A DNA stretch of 64,000 bases from Candidatus Obscuribacterales bacterium (GCA_019637435.1 JAHBVO010000005.1:558001-622000); one strand, 5' to 3'. Counted from the first letter of the stretch, positions 24,988 through 34,811 are shown. Translations and numbers: made by a program. Notes: generated by a model not told the origin, from the sequence alone.

Positions 24988-25851
24988 TTGCCCGTATCGT
25001 CGACTCGCGAGGAGCTGTTAGCTCGAGCCCGAAGAGTATTTGCAAAGAAGAAACTAGGTCAAAACTTTTTTGTTGACCCAGACAGGCTCGACAAAATTGT
25101 CGAGGCTCTAGAAATCACACCTGACGATCATGTCCTCGAAGTCGGCTTCGGGCTTGCCTTTCTGACGGAGCGACTGGCTGAGAGCGGCGCGGCTCGTTTA
25201 ACCGGGGTGGAACTGGATCGCGAGTTAATAGAATACTCGCAGAACAAGTTCAAAAAACACGTTGAGCTAATTCACGGTGATTTTTTAGACTTCGATCTCG
25301 GGCAACTCCAACCACCTGTGACCAAGATTATTGGAAACGTTCCCTATCAAATCACCACACCGATAATTGCACACATTTTTGGTGAAATCGGTGAGCCTTC
25401 ATCGTGGTCTCAGAATATTTCAACCGTGGTTATGACTATTCAAATGGAAGTCGCCGAGCGGATTGTAGCCAAACCTGGTTCCAAAGCCTATTCGCACCTG
25501 ACTATCTTAAAAGAATGGTTTTTCGATGCAGAAATTCTATTTGATGTTCCACCATACTGCTTCTTTCCGGTTCCCGAAGTGACATCATCTGTGGTGCGCC
25601 TGCGCAAGAAGGAGAAACCTCCTGTAGAACCGGTTGACATGGCGCTTTTCAAACAAATCTTGAAAGCCGGCTTTAAGCAACGTAGGAAGATGCTAAAAAA
25701 TAACCTGGCTTTTCTCAAGCTCGGCGAGATTCGAGTCGGTGAGATCATGCGCTCCGTAAGTGTGAATCCAAATGCACGGGCGGAAGATCTTTCGATCATT
25801 CAATTCGCTACACTTGCCGACGCCCTGGCGGCGGAATTAAAAACGCACTAG
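24988..25851 (+). CDS. rsmA: 16S rRNA dimethyladenosine transferase RsmA/KsgA
   Basis: This encodes 287 residues starting at TTG 24988. RsmA dimethylates two adjacent adenosines near the 3' end of 16S rRNA during 30S assembly. The characteristic opening KKKLGQNFFVDP, the NVPYQITTPII motif IV (NLPY in most members) and FFPVPEVTSSVVRL are all present. The C-terminal helical domain is intact (FKQRRKMLKNNL). The SAM-binding motif I reads VLEVGFGLAFLT instead of the usual GPGxG form, with Phe replacing Pro and Ala replacing the third Gly, an uncommon variant. It is followed by ispE after 11 bases. Confidence 0.93.
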   Translation: MPVSSTREELLARARRVFAKKKLGQNFFVDPDRLDKIVEALEITPDDHVLEVGFGLAFLTERLAESGAARLTGVELDRELIEYSQNKFKKHVELIHGDFLDFDLGQLQPPVTKIIGNVPYQITTPIIAHIFGEIGEPSSWSQNISTVVMTIQMEVAERIVAKPGSKAYSHLTILKEWFFDAEILFDVPPYCFFPVPEVTSSVVRLRKKEKPPVEPVDMALFKQILKAGFKQRRKMLKNNLAFLKLGEIRVGEIMRSVSVNPNARAEDLSIIQFATLADALAAELKTH

Positions 25852-25862
25852 GCAAGGTTTGC

Positions 25863-26861
25863 ATGACCAGCACATTAGTCACAACTCGATGCCCGGCAAA
25901 AGTAAATCTCACGTTTCAAATCGTCGGTTTGCTTCCCGATGGTTATCACGAAGTCAAAACACTCATGCAAGCGGTTTCTCTGGAGGACGAGCTCGCATTT
26001 CAATTCAGCCCTGGTAGCGGTCAGGTAACCTTTTCATCTGTCGATTCAAGTTTCGAATCTAGTTTTCCAGTCGACGATTCCAACTTGATTGTCAAAGCGA
26101 TCAGGAAGTTTCAAAACAGAGTTCCTTCTTCGAGTTCCGAGAACATCGATATCAGGATAAAGAAACGAATCCCTATTGGAGCCGGTTTAGCGGGGGGCAG
26201 CTCAAACGCGGCAGCCGCTCTCGTGGCGCTGAATCATCGCTGCGGGGAAACGCTATCACCTGCAGAACTCACCGCCATTGGTGCAGCTCTCGGCGCGGAT
26301 GTTCCATTCTGTTTGATGGGTGCAACAGCTATCGGAGTGAATCGAGGCGATGTTCTGGCAGCCGTCGATTGCAAGCCGGAGTTCACATTACTGCTTGCAA
26401 AACCTCGGAAACTCTCGATTTCTACACCGTGGGCGTTCCAAGAATTTGACAAACTGGTACTGGAGAAACGGGATGAAGCAAGCACTGTCAGTGATACCAC
26501 TGAAAGGTGTGCGGCAGCAATTGTCACGGGAACAGCTCCGTGTATCGCACCATATCTGGTGAATGACCTCGAAGAGCCGGTTTTTCACCACTTTGAGGAG
26601 TTGAACAAAATTCGCTGCAAACTCGAGGATTTCGGCGCCCTGCGCGCCCGCTTAACGGGAAGTGGACCAACTCTCTATGGACTCTTCGAATCCGTTCATG
26701 ACGCTGAAAATGCAAAGACTATGCTGGACGAGTTTCAAACCGCGCAGGCTCAGGCGGTTTCTCCAGGGGGCAATAACAAAACCGCGTCGAGTTCAGAGAG
26801 CACATATCCACTAGATTCATGGGTAGTACAGTCGGTTCAACTCGGCGCTCGAGTCGTTTAA
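25863..26861 (+). CDS. ispE: 4-(cytidine 5'-diphospho)-2-C-methyl-D-erythritol kinase
   Basis: This is a 332-residue GHMP kinase of the MEP isoprenoid pathway, which phosphorylates CDP-methylerythritol at the 2-hydroxyl. Visible motifs are PAKVNLTFQI near residue 11, the ATP-binding loop IPIGAGLAGGSSNAAAAL (about 100-117), GADVPFCLMG, and the C-terminal RLTGSGPTLYGLF. Length exceeds the usual 280-300 because of two low-complexity stretches, around 205-225 and about 295-320 (AQAVSPGGNNKTASSSES). The ATG lies 11 bases after the rsmA stop, so the two genes are almost certainly co-transcribed, a neighbourhood common in bacteria. Confidence 0.94.
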   Translation: MTSTLVTTRCPAKVNLTFQIVGLLPDGYHEVKTLMQAVSLEDELAFQFSPGSGQVTFSSVDSSFESSFPVDDSNLIVKAIRKFQNRVPSSSSENIDIRIKKRIPIGAGLAGGSSNAAAALVALNHRCGETLSPAELTAIGAALGADVPFCLMGATAIGVNRGDVLAAVDCKPEFTLLLAKPRKLSISTPWAFQEFDKLVLEKRDEASTVSDTTERCAAAIVTGTAPCIAPYLVNDLEEPVFHHFEELNKIRCKLEDFGALRARLTGSGPTLYGLFESVHDAENAKTMLDEFQTAQAQAVSPGGNNKTASSSESTYPLDSWVVQSVQLGARVV

Positions 26862-26993
26862 CAGCATTCCGCACTTAGGACCTCGTTGCGCACTGCCTGA
26901 TTAACTTTCATATAAGAAGCCCGTTATGCTGGTAAACTGAAAAGCGATTTGTGCCTCCGCTTCAACGTAGATTAGTTTCCAAAGAGTGTTGTG

Positions 26994-27878
26994 ATGAAGA
27001 AAACGATTGCGGCTAAACCAAAATCTCAAGCTAAACCGAAAAGCAAAACTTCGACAGCAAAACCTGCGGTCAAGTCCAAAGCGGACAAAAAAATCGCTGC
27101 TGACGCGAGTTCAAAGAAGCAAACAAAGCCAGTTGCAAAGCCCGCTGCGAAAAAGACAATCGTAAAAACAAGCGCGAACGTTAGTAAGAAACCGCCAGCG
27201 AAATCGAAGGCTGAAAACTTAGGAAAAAAATCGAAAGGCGCAGTGACACTGGTACCAAAAGCAGTGGCACAGGAGATGATGGACCGCCTCTGCAAACGTT
27301 ATCCGGACGCCGATTGCGAGCTGGATTTTGGAAGCACCTTTCAATTGCTCACGTCAGTCATACTATCAGCGCAAACGACTGACGTGCAGGTCAACAAATG
27401 CACGCCCGGTTTATTCAAAAAGTTTCCAACCGCCAAAGCGCTGGCCGAAGCAAATATTGAAGACGTTAAGGATCTAATCAAGCCAACAGGCTACTACAAT
27501 GCGAAAGCGGCTAACATACAAAAATGCGCTCAGGCTCTAGTTGAGAAGTTCGGCGGTGAAGTTCCTGAAACACTAGAAGAATTGACTCAGCTACCCGGTG
27601 TCGGACGGAAAACTGCCAATGTCGTGCTTGGTGTCGCATTTGGTGTCCCAGGCTGGACAGTTGATACACACGTACAACGGCTCTCAGGGCGGCTGGGCTT
27701 GAGCAATAACACAGAACCTCACAAGATCGAAATTGATCTGCAAAATCTTTATCCGGAAAAGGATTGGACCAAGTACTCAATAACCCTGATTTGGCACGGT
27801 CGAAGACTTTGCTATGCGCGCAACCCTAACTGCGCCGAGTGCCCGATAAATGACCTTTGTCCGAGTGCCCAAGTCTGA
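26994..27878 (+). CDS. nth: Endonuclease III with Lys/Ala-rich N-terminal extension
   Basis: This encodes 294 residues from ATG 26994 (a GTG lies directly before it). Residues about 85-294 are a complete endonuclease III, a DNA glycosylase/AP lyase for oxidised pyrimidines. It has the helix-hairpin-helix LPGVGRKTANVV with the catalytic Lys, the catalytic Asp in TVDTHVQRL, and the [4Fe-4S] ligands Cys-x6-Cys-x2-Cys-x5-Cys at the end (CYARNPNCAECPINDLC). The first 80 residues are almost entirely Lys, Ala, Pro, Ser and Thr in histone-H1-like repeats (AKPKSQAKPKSK, KPVAKPAAKK), which most family members lack. They probably bind DNA non-specifically. A 129-base gap separates it from ispE. Confidence 0.94.
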   Translation: MKKTIAAKPKSQAKPKSKTSTAKPAVKSKADKKIAADASSKKQTKPVAKPAAKKTIVKTSANVSKKPPAKSKAENLGKKSKGAVTLVPKAVAQEMMDRLCKRYPDADCELDFGSTFQLLTSVILSAQTTDVQVNKCTPGLFKKFPTAKALAEANIEDVKDLIKPTGYYNAKAANIQKCAQALVEKFGGEVPETLEELTQLPGVGRKTANVVLGVAFGVPGWTVDTHVQRLSGRLGLSNNTEPHKIEIDLQNLYPEKDWTKYSITLIWHGRRLCYARNPNCAECPINDLCPSAQV

Positions 27879-27983
27879 TGGGCGTTTCAGACCAATCTAC
27901 ACGGCGAGAATTGACATAATTGAAGGAAGCGTAAAAGATAGGTATGTCCTATTCACGCAACTTGCCCGGGAACAGAACATAAA

Positions 27984-28391
27984 ATGACAGCAGAGTCGCC
28001 GCAACCAGCATCCGACCAACAACCAGTTCAACGGCTGGCATTCTGGCCGAACATTCAAGCCTCCTTCAAATACATCCGTGAGTCAGTGAAGGCGGAAGGT
28101 TCGAACATACGAAAGTCTGATCCGGTCACCGTCTGGATGGTCCCGATCTTCACCGGCTGCCTTGTAATTGCGTCGCTTGTTTCCGGTCATGCAAAACTTG
28201 TGGTCGGCACGCTCGCTTATCTGAGCGCTCTAGTTTACGTCCTTGCTCGAATTGGTATTGTCCGCGGTATGACGCATCGCCAGGTCAATATGGTCTGGCA
28301 CCTTTTACTGGCATCATTCCTCTGCGGTCTGCTGTTCACTTTCACTTACCTGGAATTGCTGCGCGCAATAAGTCCGCCGCCAGTTCATTAG
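27984..28391 (+). CDS. Small membrane protein, three predicted helices
   Basis: This encodes 135 residues. A hydrophilic first 45 residues is followed by hydrophobic stretches at about 50-68 (WMVPIFTGCLVIASLVSG), 72-92 and 105-125. No signal peptide or conserved motif is recognised. It starts at an ATG 105 bases after nth with only a weak upstream purine stretch, and converges with the large membrane-protein gene, whose stop is 22 bases away. No terminator is evident in that short gap. Function unknown. Confidence 0.65.
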   Translation: MTAESPQPASDQQPVQRLAFWPNIQASFKYIRESVKAEGSNIRKSDPVTVWMVPIFTGCLVIASLVSGHAKLVVGTLAYLSALVYVLARIGIVRGMTHRQVNMVWHLLLASFLCGLLFTFTYLELLRAISPPPVH

Positions 28392-28413
28392 AAAGATCCA
28401 GCCGCGCGCTTCC

Positions 28414-31083
28414 TTACCTCGCCGCGCTCACAGTCGGCGTACTTTTAACAAGAGCCAAATTGGATACGCGAATTAAACCACCGAGCGAAGCTCCTTCAAC
28501 AGGAGCAACAATTTTTTCGGTTTCCTTCTTATACTTCGGAGGAAGTTTTTGCGAGTCTATTGCGCTCGCAAAGGCCAGCACTCCAACGAGTTTTGCGCCG
28601 CCCTTCTGGGTTAACAGCTTCACAGGATAAACATATTTGTGACTCTCCTCATCCGCGAGCAAAGGCATGGAGAAACCATCAGTGGTACCATCGTCGAACT
28701 GCAAATGCAACTTCAGCGAACACCAGGACTTGCCAGGCATAGGCGCTAATTGCATCATCAAATAATCATAATCATCTACCACCACGTTTTTCTCGGGAGA
28801 CACGGATAACTGCTTCGCCGCCAACACAGCAGAAGTATCTCCGGCAAATCCGGTCGAAACAGCTTTCCAGTCAGTCGAGTCCATCGAGGGTAGGTCGAAA
28901 CTCTGCAAGTAAGTCTGTGGAAAACGCGGAGACAAATCAGTGTTGCTCGGTACGAGAGCCACGTTCTCAACAGGCTGAGACGAAGACTCCTGGACTATGT
29001 CGACGTGGGGATACATGAATAGAACGGAACTCGGAATACAATCTCTGTCATCGCATATGCCGGAATACTTCGATTCTTGCGCGGACAGACCGAGGCGAAT
29101 CGTCACGGACTTTCCTCGATAGGGAAGCAGGTTGAGCCGCACCGCTTTCCAATTATCGTCGCAACAGGTCACATAAGAAGCGCCACCCGATGACTGCCAG
29201 TTGTTTCGTTCAATAGCCGCTGCCCGGTCTGCCACCGAATAAGGTGCATCAGTCAAGACGGAAATTGTCGAGGCTACTTTGGATGATTTGCAATCGCCAG
29301 TCGTCTCGCTAAAGCCAGTTACAGATGTATTGAATACGGCTTCCTTCGCATCCTGTGGCACCTTGAATTTCCACTCTACGACGTTGCCGTCAGGCACGAG
29401 AAGATTCAAGTGCTGATAGTCACGCCAGGACTTGAGCCCTCGGAGCGAGCGACCGTTAATCCATGCAACTCGTTTAGCCCCTGAACTGTGCTCTACCTCC
29501 ACATTATCCAGTGCGAACTGTCCCTGCAAAGCCCAACTTTGATTCGGTGAAAAAACACAAAGCGCATGCTTCTTCAACGCACCAGCAAAAGAGATAATTC
29601 TGTCGGGTCTTCCGTCATTGCTAAAGATTGTCGACTCTAAGAATGTCGGCGCCGTCGCATATTCCCGCAGGTACTCACCGGATACTGGTGCACGAGCGTT
29701 CAAAAAGAATTGCTTATCCCGGTACGAGACGTTAGTAACCAGATAAAGCGAGATCATCGTCAACAGGGCGACAGTGCTGGTCGAAGCCAGACCAAATCTC
29801 GAAAGCGAACCCAAGCGCAACTGCGGTCCAAAGGCTTTAGATAGGTTTGCTACGCACAAACCAAAAACCGCAAGCCAACAATAAAGGGACATTGAGGCAT
29901 ACCATGGAGCGATATGAGTTCTGAATATTCCGACTGTCCAGATGCTAGTGAATCCATAGGCAAACAGCAGCATGCACACCAGCGTCCGTCTGCATAGCCG
30001 CACTTTGGATAAAACCATAGGCACCATTAGCGCCACCACCATCACGATTAGAATTGCGGCACTCATCTCTGCACCGGGAAGGCGCCCATAATTCAATCCC
30101 ATATCGCGTGCAAAAGGCCGCCCGAGTGCGTTGAACACGAACGTCGGGGCAAACAGACCGAAGGTCTTTGTCAACTCATTGCTCTCTGTAGCACGATTGG
30201 ACAAGAAGAAAAAGTATGGCGCCATCGATATCAGCGCGCCAGCGGCCCAATACACCAGAGCAGCTCTCCTACCGACGAACAGCCCCTGACCTTCTCGTGC
30301 CTTCTGCTTAAAAGCCCTGTAAGAACCACTTCTCCTGATGTCCCAGTATTGCGACCACCCGCGAGTTGGAAGAAGTAAAACGGATATAAACAACGTAACC
30401 CAACAAGGTAAGACATTTCCGAACGAGAACGAGGAAAAAATCCCACCGAGTGCCATGAGGGACAAGCCACGCGGTGTGCGCCCAAACTTGCAGAGACTCC
30501 AGAGCGCGAACGTAAACCCCAGCAAGCATAGACCGATAGCGATACTGGCCTCTCCATATATCATGATGCATGTCTGCGACATGGCAAATACAAGAGCAAA
30601 GGTTCCACCTGTCACGGCAAGCCTTGTGGCGCGGTCTCCGATCCGGCTAGCCAGAAGATCGGCTAGTAGTAGCGCTCTTACTACGTGGATGGCCATGCCC
30701 ACGTAAAGTTCGAAGGTCACATTCCAGTGAGAGATATATGCGATTGCGGTATGCAATAGTACCGGAAACAGTACCAGATGCGTTCGAATAAATGAATCTG
30801 AAAAAATAGGAAACCACTGATATTGACCGCTCAACACCTTATCCACAACGTGCAAGAAGGCGGCGTAGTCAACGCATACGTTATTTGCGCCAGTCGAAAT
30901 TATCAACCAGCAAATAAAAGAAAACGGTATTAAGCATACGAAAAAGCTAGCCACACCACAAATTCTAAGAGCAGAAGTCAACCACGAACTCTTCGCGTTC
31001 ACGCCCTCGAATAGCGACTCCAACTTTTCGGGATCGGGCGAGTGCTGCCGGTCTGTAATAGTAGGTGCGGAAGTATTGGACAT
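28414..31083 (-). CDS. Large polytopic membrane protein with C-terminal beta-rich domains (GT-C-like)
   Basis: This encodes 889 residues. About ten to twelve membrane helices span residues 38-445. Their arrangement, and a conserved-looking first loop (VDYAAFLHVVDKVLSGQYQWF), recall GT-C glycosyltransferases or Wzy-like membrane enzymes, though no catalytic motif can be named. Residues about 460-880 are hydrophilic and extracytoplasmic, with two stretches of beta-sandwich character (WALQGQFALDNVEVEHSSG; VVEWKFKVPQDAKEAVFNT) reminiscent of carbohydrate-binding domains, and Cys pairs (VTCCDDNW; GICDDRDCIP) that could form disulfides. It follows the exported TPR gene by 84 bases on the same strand, so it may belong to the kinase-LRR operon. 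Function is inferred only from topology. Confidence 0.65.
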   Translation of the reverse strand: MSNTSAPTITDRQHSPDPEKLESLFEGVNAKSSWLTSALRICGVASFFVCLIPFSFICWLIISTGANNVCVDYAAFLHVVDKVLSGQYQWFPIFSDSFIRTHLVLFPVLLHTAIAYISHWNVTFELYVGMAIHVVRALLLADLLASRIGDRATRLAVTGGTFALVFAMSQTCIMIYGEASIAIGLCLLGFTFALWSLCKFGRTPRGLSLMALGGIFSSFSFGNVLPCWVTLFISVLLLPTRGWSQYWDIRRSGSYRAFKQKAREGQGLFVGRRAALVYWAAGALISMAPYFFFLSNRATESNELTKTFGLFAPTFVFNALGRPFARDMGLNYGRLPGAEMSAAILIVMVVALMVPMVLSKVRLCRRTLVCMLLFAYGFTSIWTVGIFRTHIAPWYASMSLYCWLAVFGLCVANLSKAFGPQLRLGSLSRFGLASTSTVALLTMISLYLVTNVSYRDKQFFLNARAPVSGEYLREYATAPTFLESTIFSNDGRPDRIISFAGALKKHALCVFSPNQSWALQGQFALDNVEVEHSSGAKRVAWINGRSLRGLKSWRDYQHLNLLVPDGNVVEWKFKVPQDAKEAVFNTSVTGFSETTGDCKSSKVASTISVLTDAPYSVADRAAAIERNNWQSSGGASYVTCCDDNWKAVRLNLLPYRGKSVTIRLGLSAQESKYSGICDDRDCIPSSVLFMYPHVDIVQESSSQPVENVALVPSNTDLSPRFPQTYLQSFDLPSMDSTDWKAVSTGFAGDTSAVLAAKQLSVSPEKNVVVDDYDYLMMQLAPMPGKSWCSLKLHLQFDDGTTDGFSMPLLADEESHKYVYPVKLLTQKGGAKLVGVLAFASAIDSQKLPPKYKKETEKIVAPVEGASLGGLIRVSNLALVKSTPTVSAAR

Positions 31084-31167
31084 TGAGTTGCTGGTAAATT
31101 CCTTGCAATTCCCAATGCTATTTTGCGCTAGTGTAAAGTGTTTTGCATTACCTTTCTGTCACCAAAT

Positions 31168-32295
31168 CTAGTGGCTTTTCGCGGATTTCTTCGTACTGGT
31201 CTTTTTAGATATAGAATCGATTCGACGCTGAATGGCACTCGCTTTAGCACTATTCCCAGCCTTCTGATACGCAGTTCTGGCATCCTTAAGAGCGACAACG
31301 GTAAGTGGAGCTGTTGGGCCATAGTTAGATTCAACTATCGATATTGCTTGTTCATATTCCTTGGCAGCATCGGCGTACCTACGGCGGTGTGTAAAGATCT
31401 CACCAAGAAGGGTGTGAGCAGCCGATGCAGGAAGATAATTTTTACCATGCGATCTCTCAAATATCTTTAACGCACGCCGAACTGATTGATCTGCTAGCTC
31501 AAATTGCAATTGGCATTTCAAGATCTTCGCGAGTTGTACGTGACAGTTTCCAGTGCAAAAACCCGGTGGCTTCTCGAGTTTAGTAAACAAGGCAAGCGAT
31601 TCGCGACAGTTGGATTCCGCCTTTGCGTATTTTCCAAGATTACATTGAATCAAACTCAGAAAATATAGATCACTAGCCTTGAGCAACTCCCTTTCACCTT
31701 TGAACTTGCTGGTGATGCGCACAAGGCGCTCTGCGTAAGGCTCTGCTTCTTTGCATTTATTTTCGTTGAACAAAATCGTCGAAAGTTTTCGCAGGGATGT
31801 CGCCATATACTTATTGGCATCACCACTAATTAGATCGCGCAGCTTTACGGAATGTTCCAGCGCAAGCCCCTCCAGCCAGCCCTTTATATGAGTTGAATAA
31901 GCATCGGCCAGGTCTTCCATCCAGACAAGTGCCTCGTGGTCGAGCGTTCCATCTTTCTTTTGCTCTTCAACCAACTGCACGAGTCGTTTGTAGTAAACCT
32001 CCGCTTCCCAGTATTTGTCCTGCATGACATAAATTCTTGCAATGTGATACAGCGTTTCTATTCGCTCGCTGCAATTCTTTGGAAACGCGCGCGCCGCTTC
32101 CATCGCCAGCTTGTAATATCGCTCCGCTGATGGATACGCACGATCCATCTCGAGACGCTGCCCTTCCCGTTTCAAATCCATCCACTTGGTTTTGTCTACG
32201 GCACAACCAGGTTGAGCAGTTCCGGCCAAAAGCAAGGTACAAATTGCGATCGTCTCAACGACTTTTTTCCGGGAGCTGGAGCCAATCACTCTCAT
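31168..32295 (-). CDS. Exported TPR-repeat protein
   Basis: This encodes 375 residues with a signal peptide (KVVETIAICTLLLAGTAQPG, cleavage near residue 31) and at least six TPR-like helical pairs: about 57-95, 100-130, 155-190, 215-245, 260-285 and 290-340 (HTLLGEIFTHRRRYADAAKE). A basic Lys/Ser-rich tail follows. The Cys after the hydrophobic core (QPGC) does not fit a lipobox well. The ATG is preceded by AAAGGA and lies seven bases after the kinase gene stop, so it is tightly coupled. It probably acts in the periplasm as a binding partner; the partner is not known. Confidence 0.8.
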   Translation of the reverse strand: MRVIGSSSRKKVVETIAICTLLLAGTAQPGCAVDKTKWMDLKREGQRLEMDRAYPSAERYYKLAMEAARAFPKNCSERIETLYHIARIYVMQDKYWEAEVYYKRLVQLVEEQKKDGTLDHEALVWMEDLADAYSTHIKGWLEGLALEHSVKLRDLISGDANKYMATSLRKLSTILFNENKCKEAEPYAERLVRITSKFKGERELLKASDLYFLSLIQCNLGKYAKAESNCRESLALFTKLEKPPGFCTGNCHVQLAKILKCQLQFELADQSVRRALKIFERSHGKNYLPASAAHTLLGEIFTHRRRYADAAKEYEQAISIVESNYGPTAPLTVVALKDARTAYQKAGNSAKASAIQRRIDSISKKTSTKKSAKSH

Positions 32296-32302
32296 AGTCC
32301 TT

Positions 32303-34609
32303 TCATTCGGATGGTTCCGGTGGCTCAGTCACACCAAATACATGCGAACTGCGAGCCAGTGGCACGAGTTCTATTCTGCACCCTGGAAACTGTTTTTTCA
32401 ATTTGAGTACTTCTGATTGGTTAATCGGAGCACTGATAAAAAGAGTCCTTATCTTCGAATTCTTCAATAATCTTTCGGCCTGGTCGTATGACATTCCAGT
32501 CGAAGCCGCCCGAAAAACATTCAGGTTTTTCCAGCCGCAGATGGCATCGACCATATCATTACTCATAGTCTGACCGGAACCATCATACTCGCGTATGTTT
32601 GATTTCTTCAGGTAACTTATGCCCAAGGGCGTTACAAGCTTTTCGTTCTCGAGAGAAACATATTGCAGCGTTGAACAAGCCGCAATTTCCTTGAGGTCTT
32701 CGTCGGTTGCGTCCGTGGCACCCAGAGTAAGCGCCTTCAATTTCGATTCACGAAGAAAGCGTAAGTCCCGAGGCTCGAAACGACAACCACTCACTATCAA
32801 AATTCTCAAGCTAGGAAATTTGCTAAGACAAGACCAGTATTTTGTATTCATACTCCGGCTGCTGAGCATGTGCAACTCAGTCAGGTTCGCGAGCGATGAT
32901 AGAGAACCTAGCGTTGCGCCTGTGACGTAGGGACATTTGCCGATGGATAAAAATTCCAGCTTTTTGAAGTTAGCAATTTTCGTGACACCGGCATCGGTGA
33001 GTCCACTTCCAGTCAAGTCGAGGAATTTCACATTGGGAACCTTCGCTGCGACTTCTTTGAGCGTCTCGCCTGAGAGATCAGGATTGCCACCGAGAATCAA
33101 ACTCGTCAATGTAGGAATATTCGGCAAAAACTTTGCCAGATTTTTGTCCGTCAATGGAGAATTTTTCAGCTGCAAGTTCGTCAGCTTCAGCCCCTTGAGA
33201 TAACGGAGACCTGTGCCGCTGAATCGCAGAGGAGTTTGAATCCGCAACGAAGAGATTTCAAAATGATTCTCAACCAGTTTCAAATCCTTATCATCAGAAC
33301 ATGCAACAGCATCAAAGCTGCCTGAAATGTGTTTGCTAGGGAGCAGTTGCGGAACAGAAATTCGATCGAGCAGACTCAGATTGTCCTCTTCCTCGGACGC
33401 TTTCAAGACTACGTTGTAGCCGAAGTTCTGCGCATCCCCGGAAGCGTCCAACGCCTTTACCCGCCGTTTCTTCGTCGAGTATCCGGAGACACCATCGACA
33501 TTCTTCACCACCGTTGCTTTAATTCGATTTATGTTATCCATGCCTTTATGGGCGCCTATCTTGTCAAAACCAGCTTGCCCATTGAGCACCACAATCGCTG
33601 CAATGATTAGAACGATGATAAACGCAATAACGACGGATATCGGTACATTCTTGATTGTTTGCAAGACGCCACGTCTGGGCTCCGGCGCCACCGGATACGG
33701 TTGCACCGGATCATCAGCGATGTTCTTCTCCGCCTCCACGACGTGAGCATCGATCGGAACAGTTCGAAGCGCAGCAGCCAGTTCCTCGGCACTTTGATAG
33801 CGCAAATTCGGATCCCGATTTAAAGTTTTCGCAACGATTTCGGGTAAATGCCGAGGCCAGTCGACGTCGGGACAAACATCATAAAGTGACGGCGCGTCGT
33901 AGTTAATATGACACATTATGGTATCGACTACGGTATCACGCTTATATGGAGGATCTCCAGTGAGTGCGTCGAACATTAGACATCCGAATGAATAAATATC
34001 CGAACGTGCATCGATTTCAGTACCATGACATTGCTCCGGCGACATGAACTCCGGGGTGCCGACGGCAACGCCCTCTCGGGTGAGGCGCTGGTCTTCATCA
34101 GCCAGCCTGGCCAAACCGAAATCGACGAGCTTCGCGGTCGGCTGTTGTGGGTTTCTAAAATCAACAAGAATATTGTTTGGGTTTAAATCGCGATGAATTA
34201 CGCCATTTTCGTGCGCGTGCGACAGACCACTGAGCACTTGCAAGAACAGTGGAATACACTCATCAGGAGCCAACCTTCCATGACTCGAAATCAACCGGCG
34301 TAAGTTCATTCCCTCGATCAATTCCAGAACGAGATAAAAGTTGTTTTTATCATCCAGTCTGAAATCCAGAACGGTGACGATGTTGGAATGTTTGAGTTTC
34401 GCGGCTGCGCGTGCTTCCTTCTGAAAGCGAAGAAGCGCTGTAGAATTGGAATCAGTGACGTTCAACATTTTGAGCGCCACTTCCTTCTGCAGCGAAACAT
34501 CCTCAGCGCGAAAGACCACGCCGTAATGTCCGCTTCCAAGAGTCGATATTATCCGATAGCGATCGGCAACAATTTGACCGGGCTGGGTCAAGTGATCAGC
34601 TCCGCACAC
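32303..34609 (-). CDS. Transmembrane Ser/Thr protein kinase with external leucine-rich repeats
   Basis: This encodes 768 residues starting at GTG 34609, with GGAAG nearby. The cytoplasmic kinase domain (about 18-285) is complete: the glycine loop LGSGHYGVV, the ATP lysine Lys47 (EVALKML), HRDLNPNNIL (Asp141), DFG at 163-165, and GTPEFMSPEQ. A Pro-rich linker leads to one membrane helix (about 322-343). The outside portion holds a roughly 120-residue unknown region and then leucine-rich repeats (about 460-745) with phrases such as NLQLKNSPLTDKNLAKFL and FLDLTGSGLTDAGVTKI. An external LRR sensor coupled to an eukaryote-type kinase resembles plant receptor kinases and planctomycete proteins. It is first of a minus-strand unit with the TPR and large membrane-protein genes, which may be its substrates or ligand carriers. 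Confidence 0.93.
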   Translation of the reverse strand: MCGADHLTQPGQIVADRYRIISTLGSGHYGVVFRAEDVSLQKEVALKMLNVTDSNSTALLRFQKEARAAAKLKHSNIVTVLDFRLDDKNNFYLVLELIEGMNLRRLISSHGRLAPDECIPLFLQVLSGLSHAHENGVIHRDLNPNNILVDFRNPQQPTAKLVDFGLARLADEDQRLTREGVAVGTPEFMSPEQCHGTEIDARSDIYSFGCLMFDALTGDPPYKRDTVVDTIMCHINYDAPSLYDVCPDVDWPRHLPEIVAKTLNRDPNLRYQSAEELAAALRTVPIDAHVVEAEKNIADDPVQPYPVAPEPRRGVLQTIKNVPISVVIAFIIVLIIAAIVVLNGQAGFDKIGAHKGMDNINRIKATVVKNVDGVSGYSTKKRRVKALDASGDAQNFGYNVVLKASEEEDNLSLLDRISVPQLLPSKHISGSFDAVACSDDKDLKLVENHFEISSLRIQTPLRFSGTGLRYLKGLKLTNLQLKNSPLTDKNLAKFLPNIPTLTSLILGGNPDLSGETLKEVAAKVPNVKFLDLTGSGLTDAGVTKIANFKKLEFLSIGKCPYVTGATLGSLSSLANLTELHMLSSRSMNTKYWSCLSKFPSLRILIVSGCRFEPRDLRFLRESKLKALTLGATDATDEDLKEIAACSTLQYVSLENEKLVTPLGISYLKKSNIREYDGSGQTMSNDMVDAICGWKNLNVFRAASTGMSYDQAERLLKNSKIRTLFISAPINQSEVLKLKKQFPGCRIELVPLARSSHVFGVTEPPEPSE

Positions 34610-34811
34610 TCATACTTCCAGATTCAATATACCCGCTTCTGGCGCCGCAAACTAGGAAGGGGGAACGCCATTCTCAGTCGCTCAAATGCCGTCCCGCTTG
34701 CCTTTGCGCCAAAAATGACTTATGTTACAGGGGTTAATTTGAAGTTGGGTTCGAACTCCGATCACGACAGCGTTTGGCTAGCTCTGGCGCCAATCTAGAA
34801 AGAAACATCTC

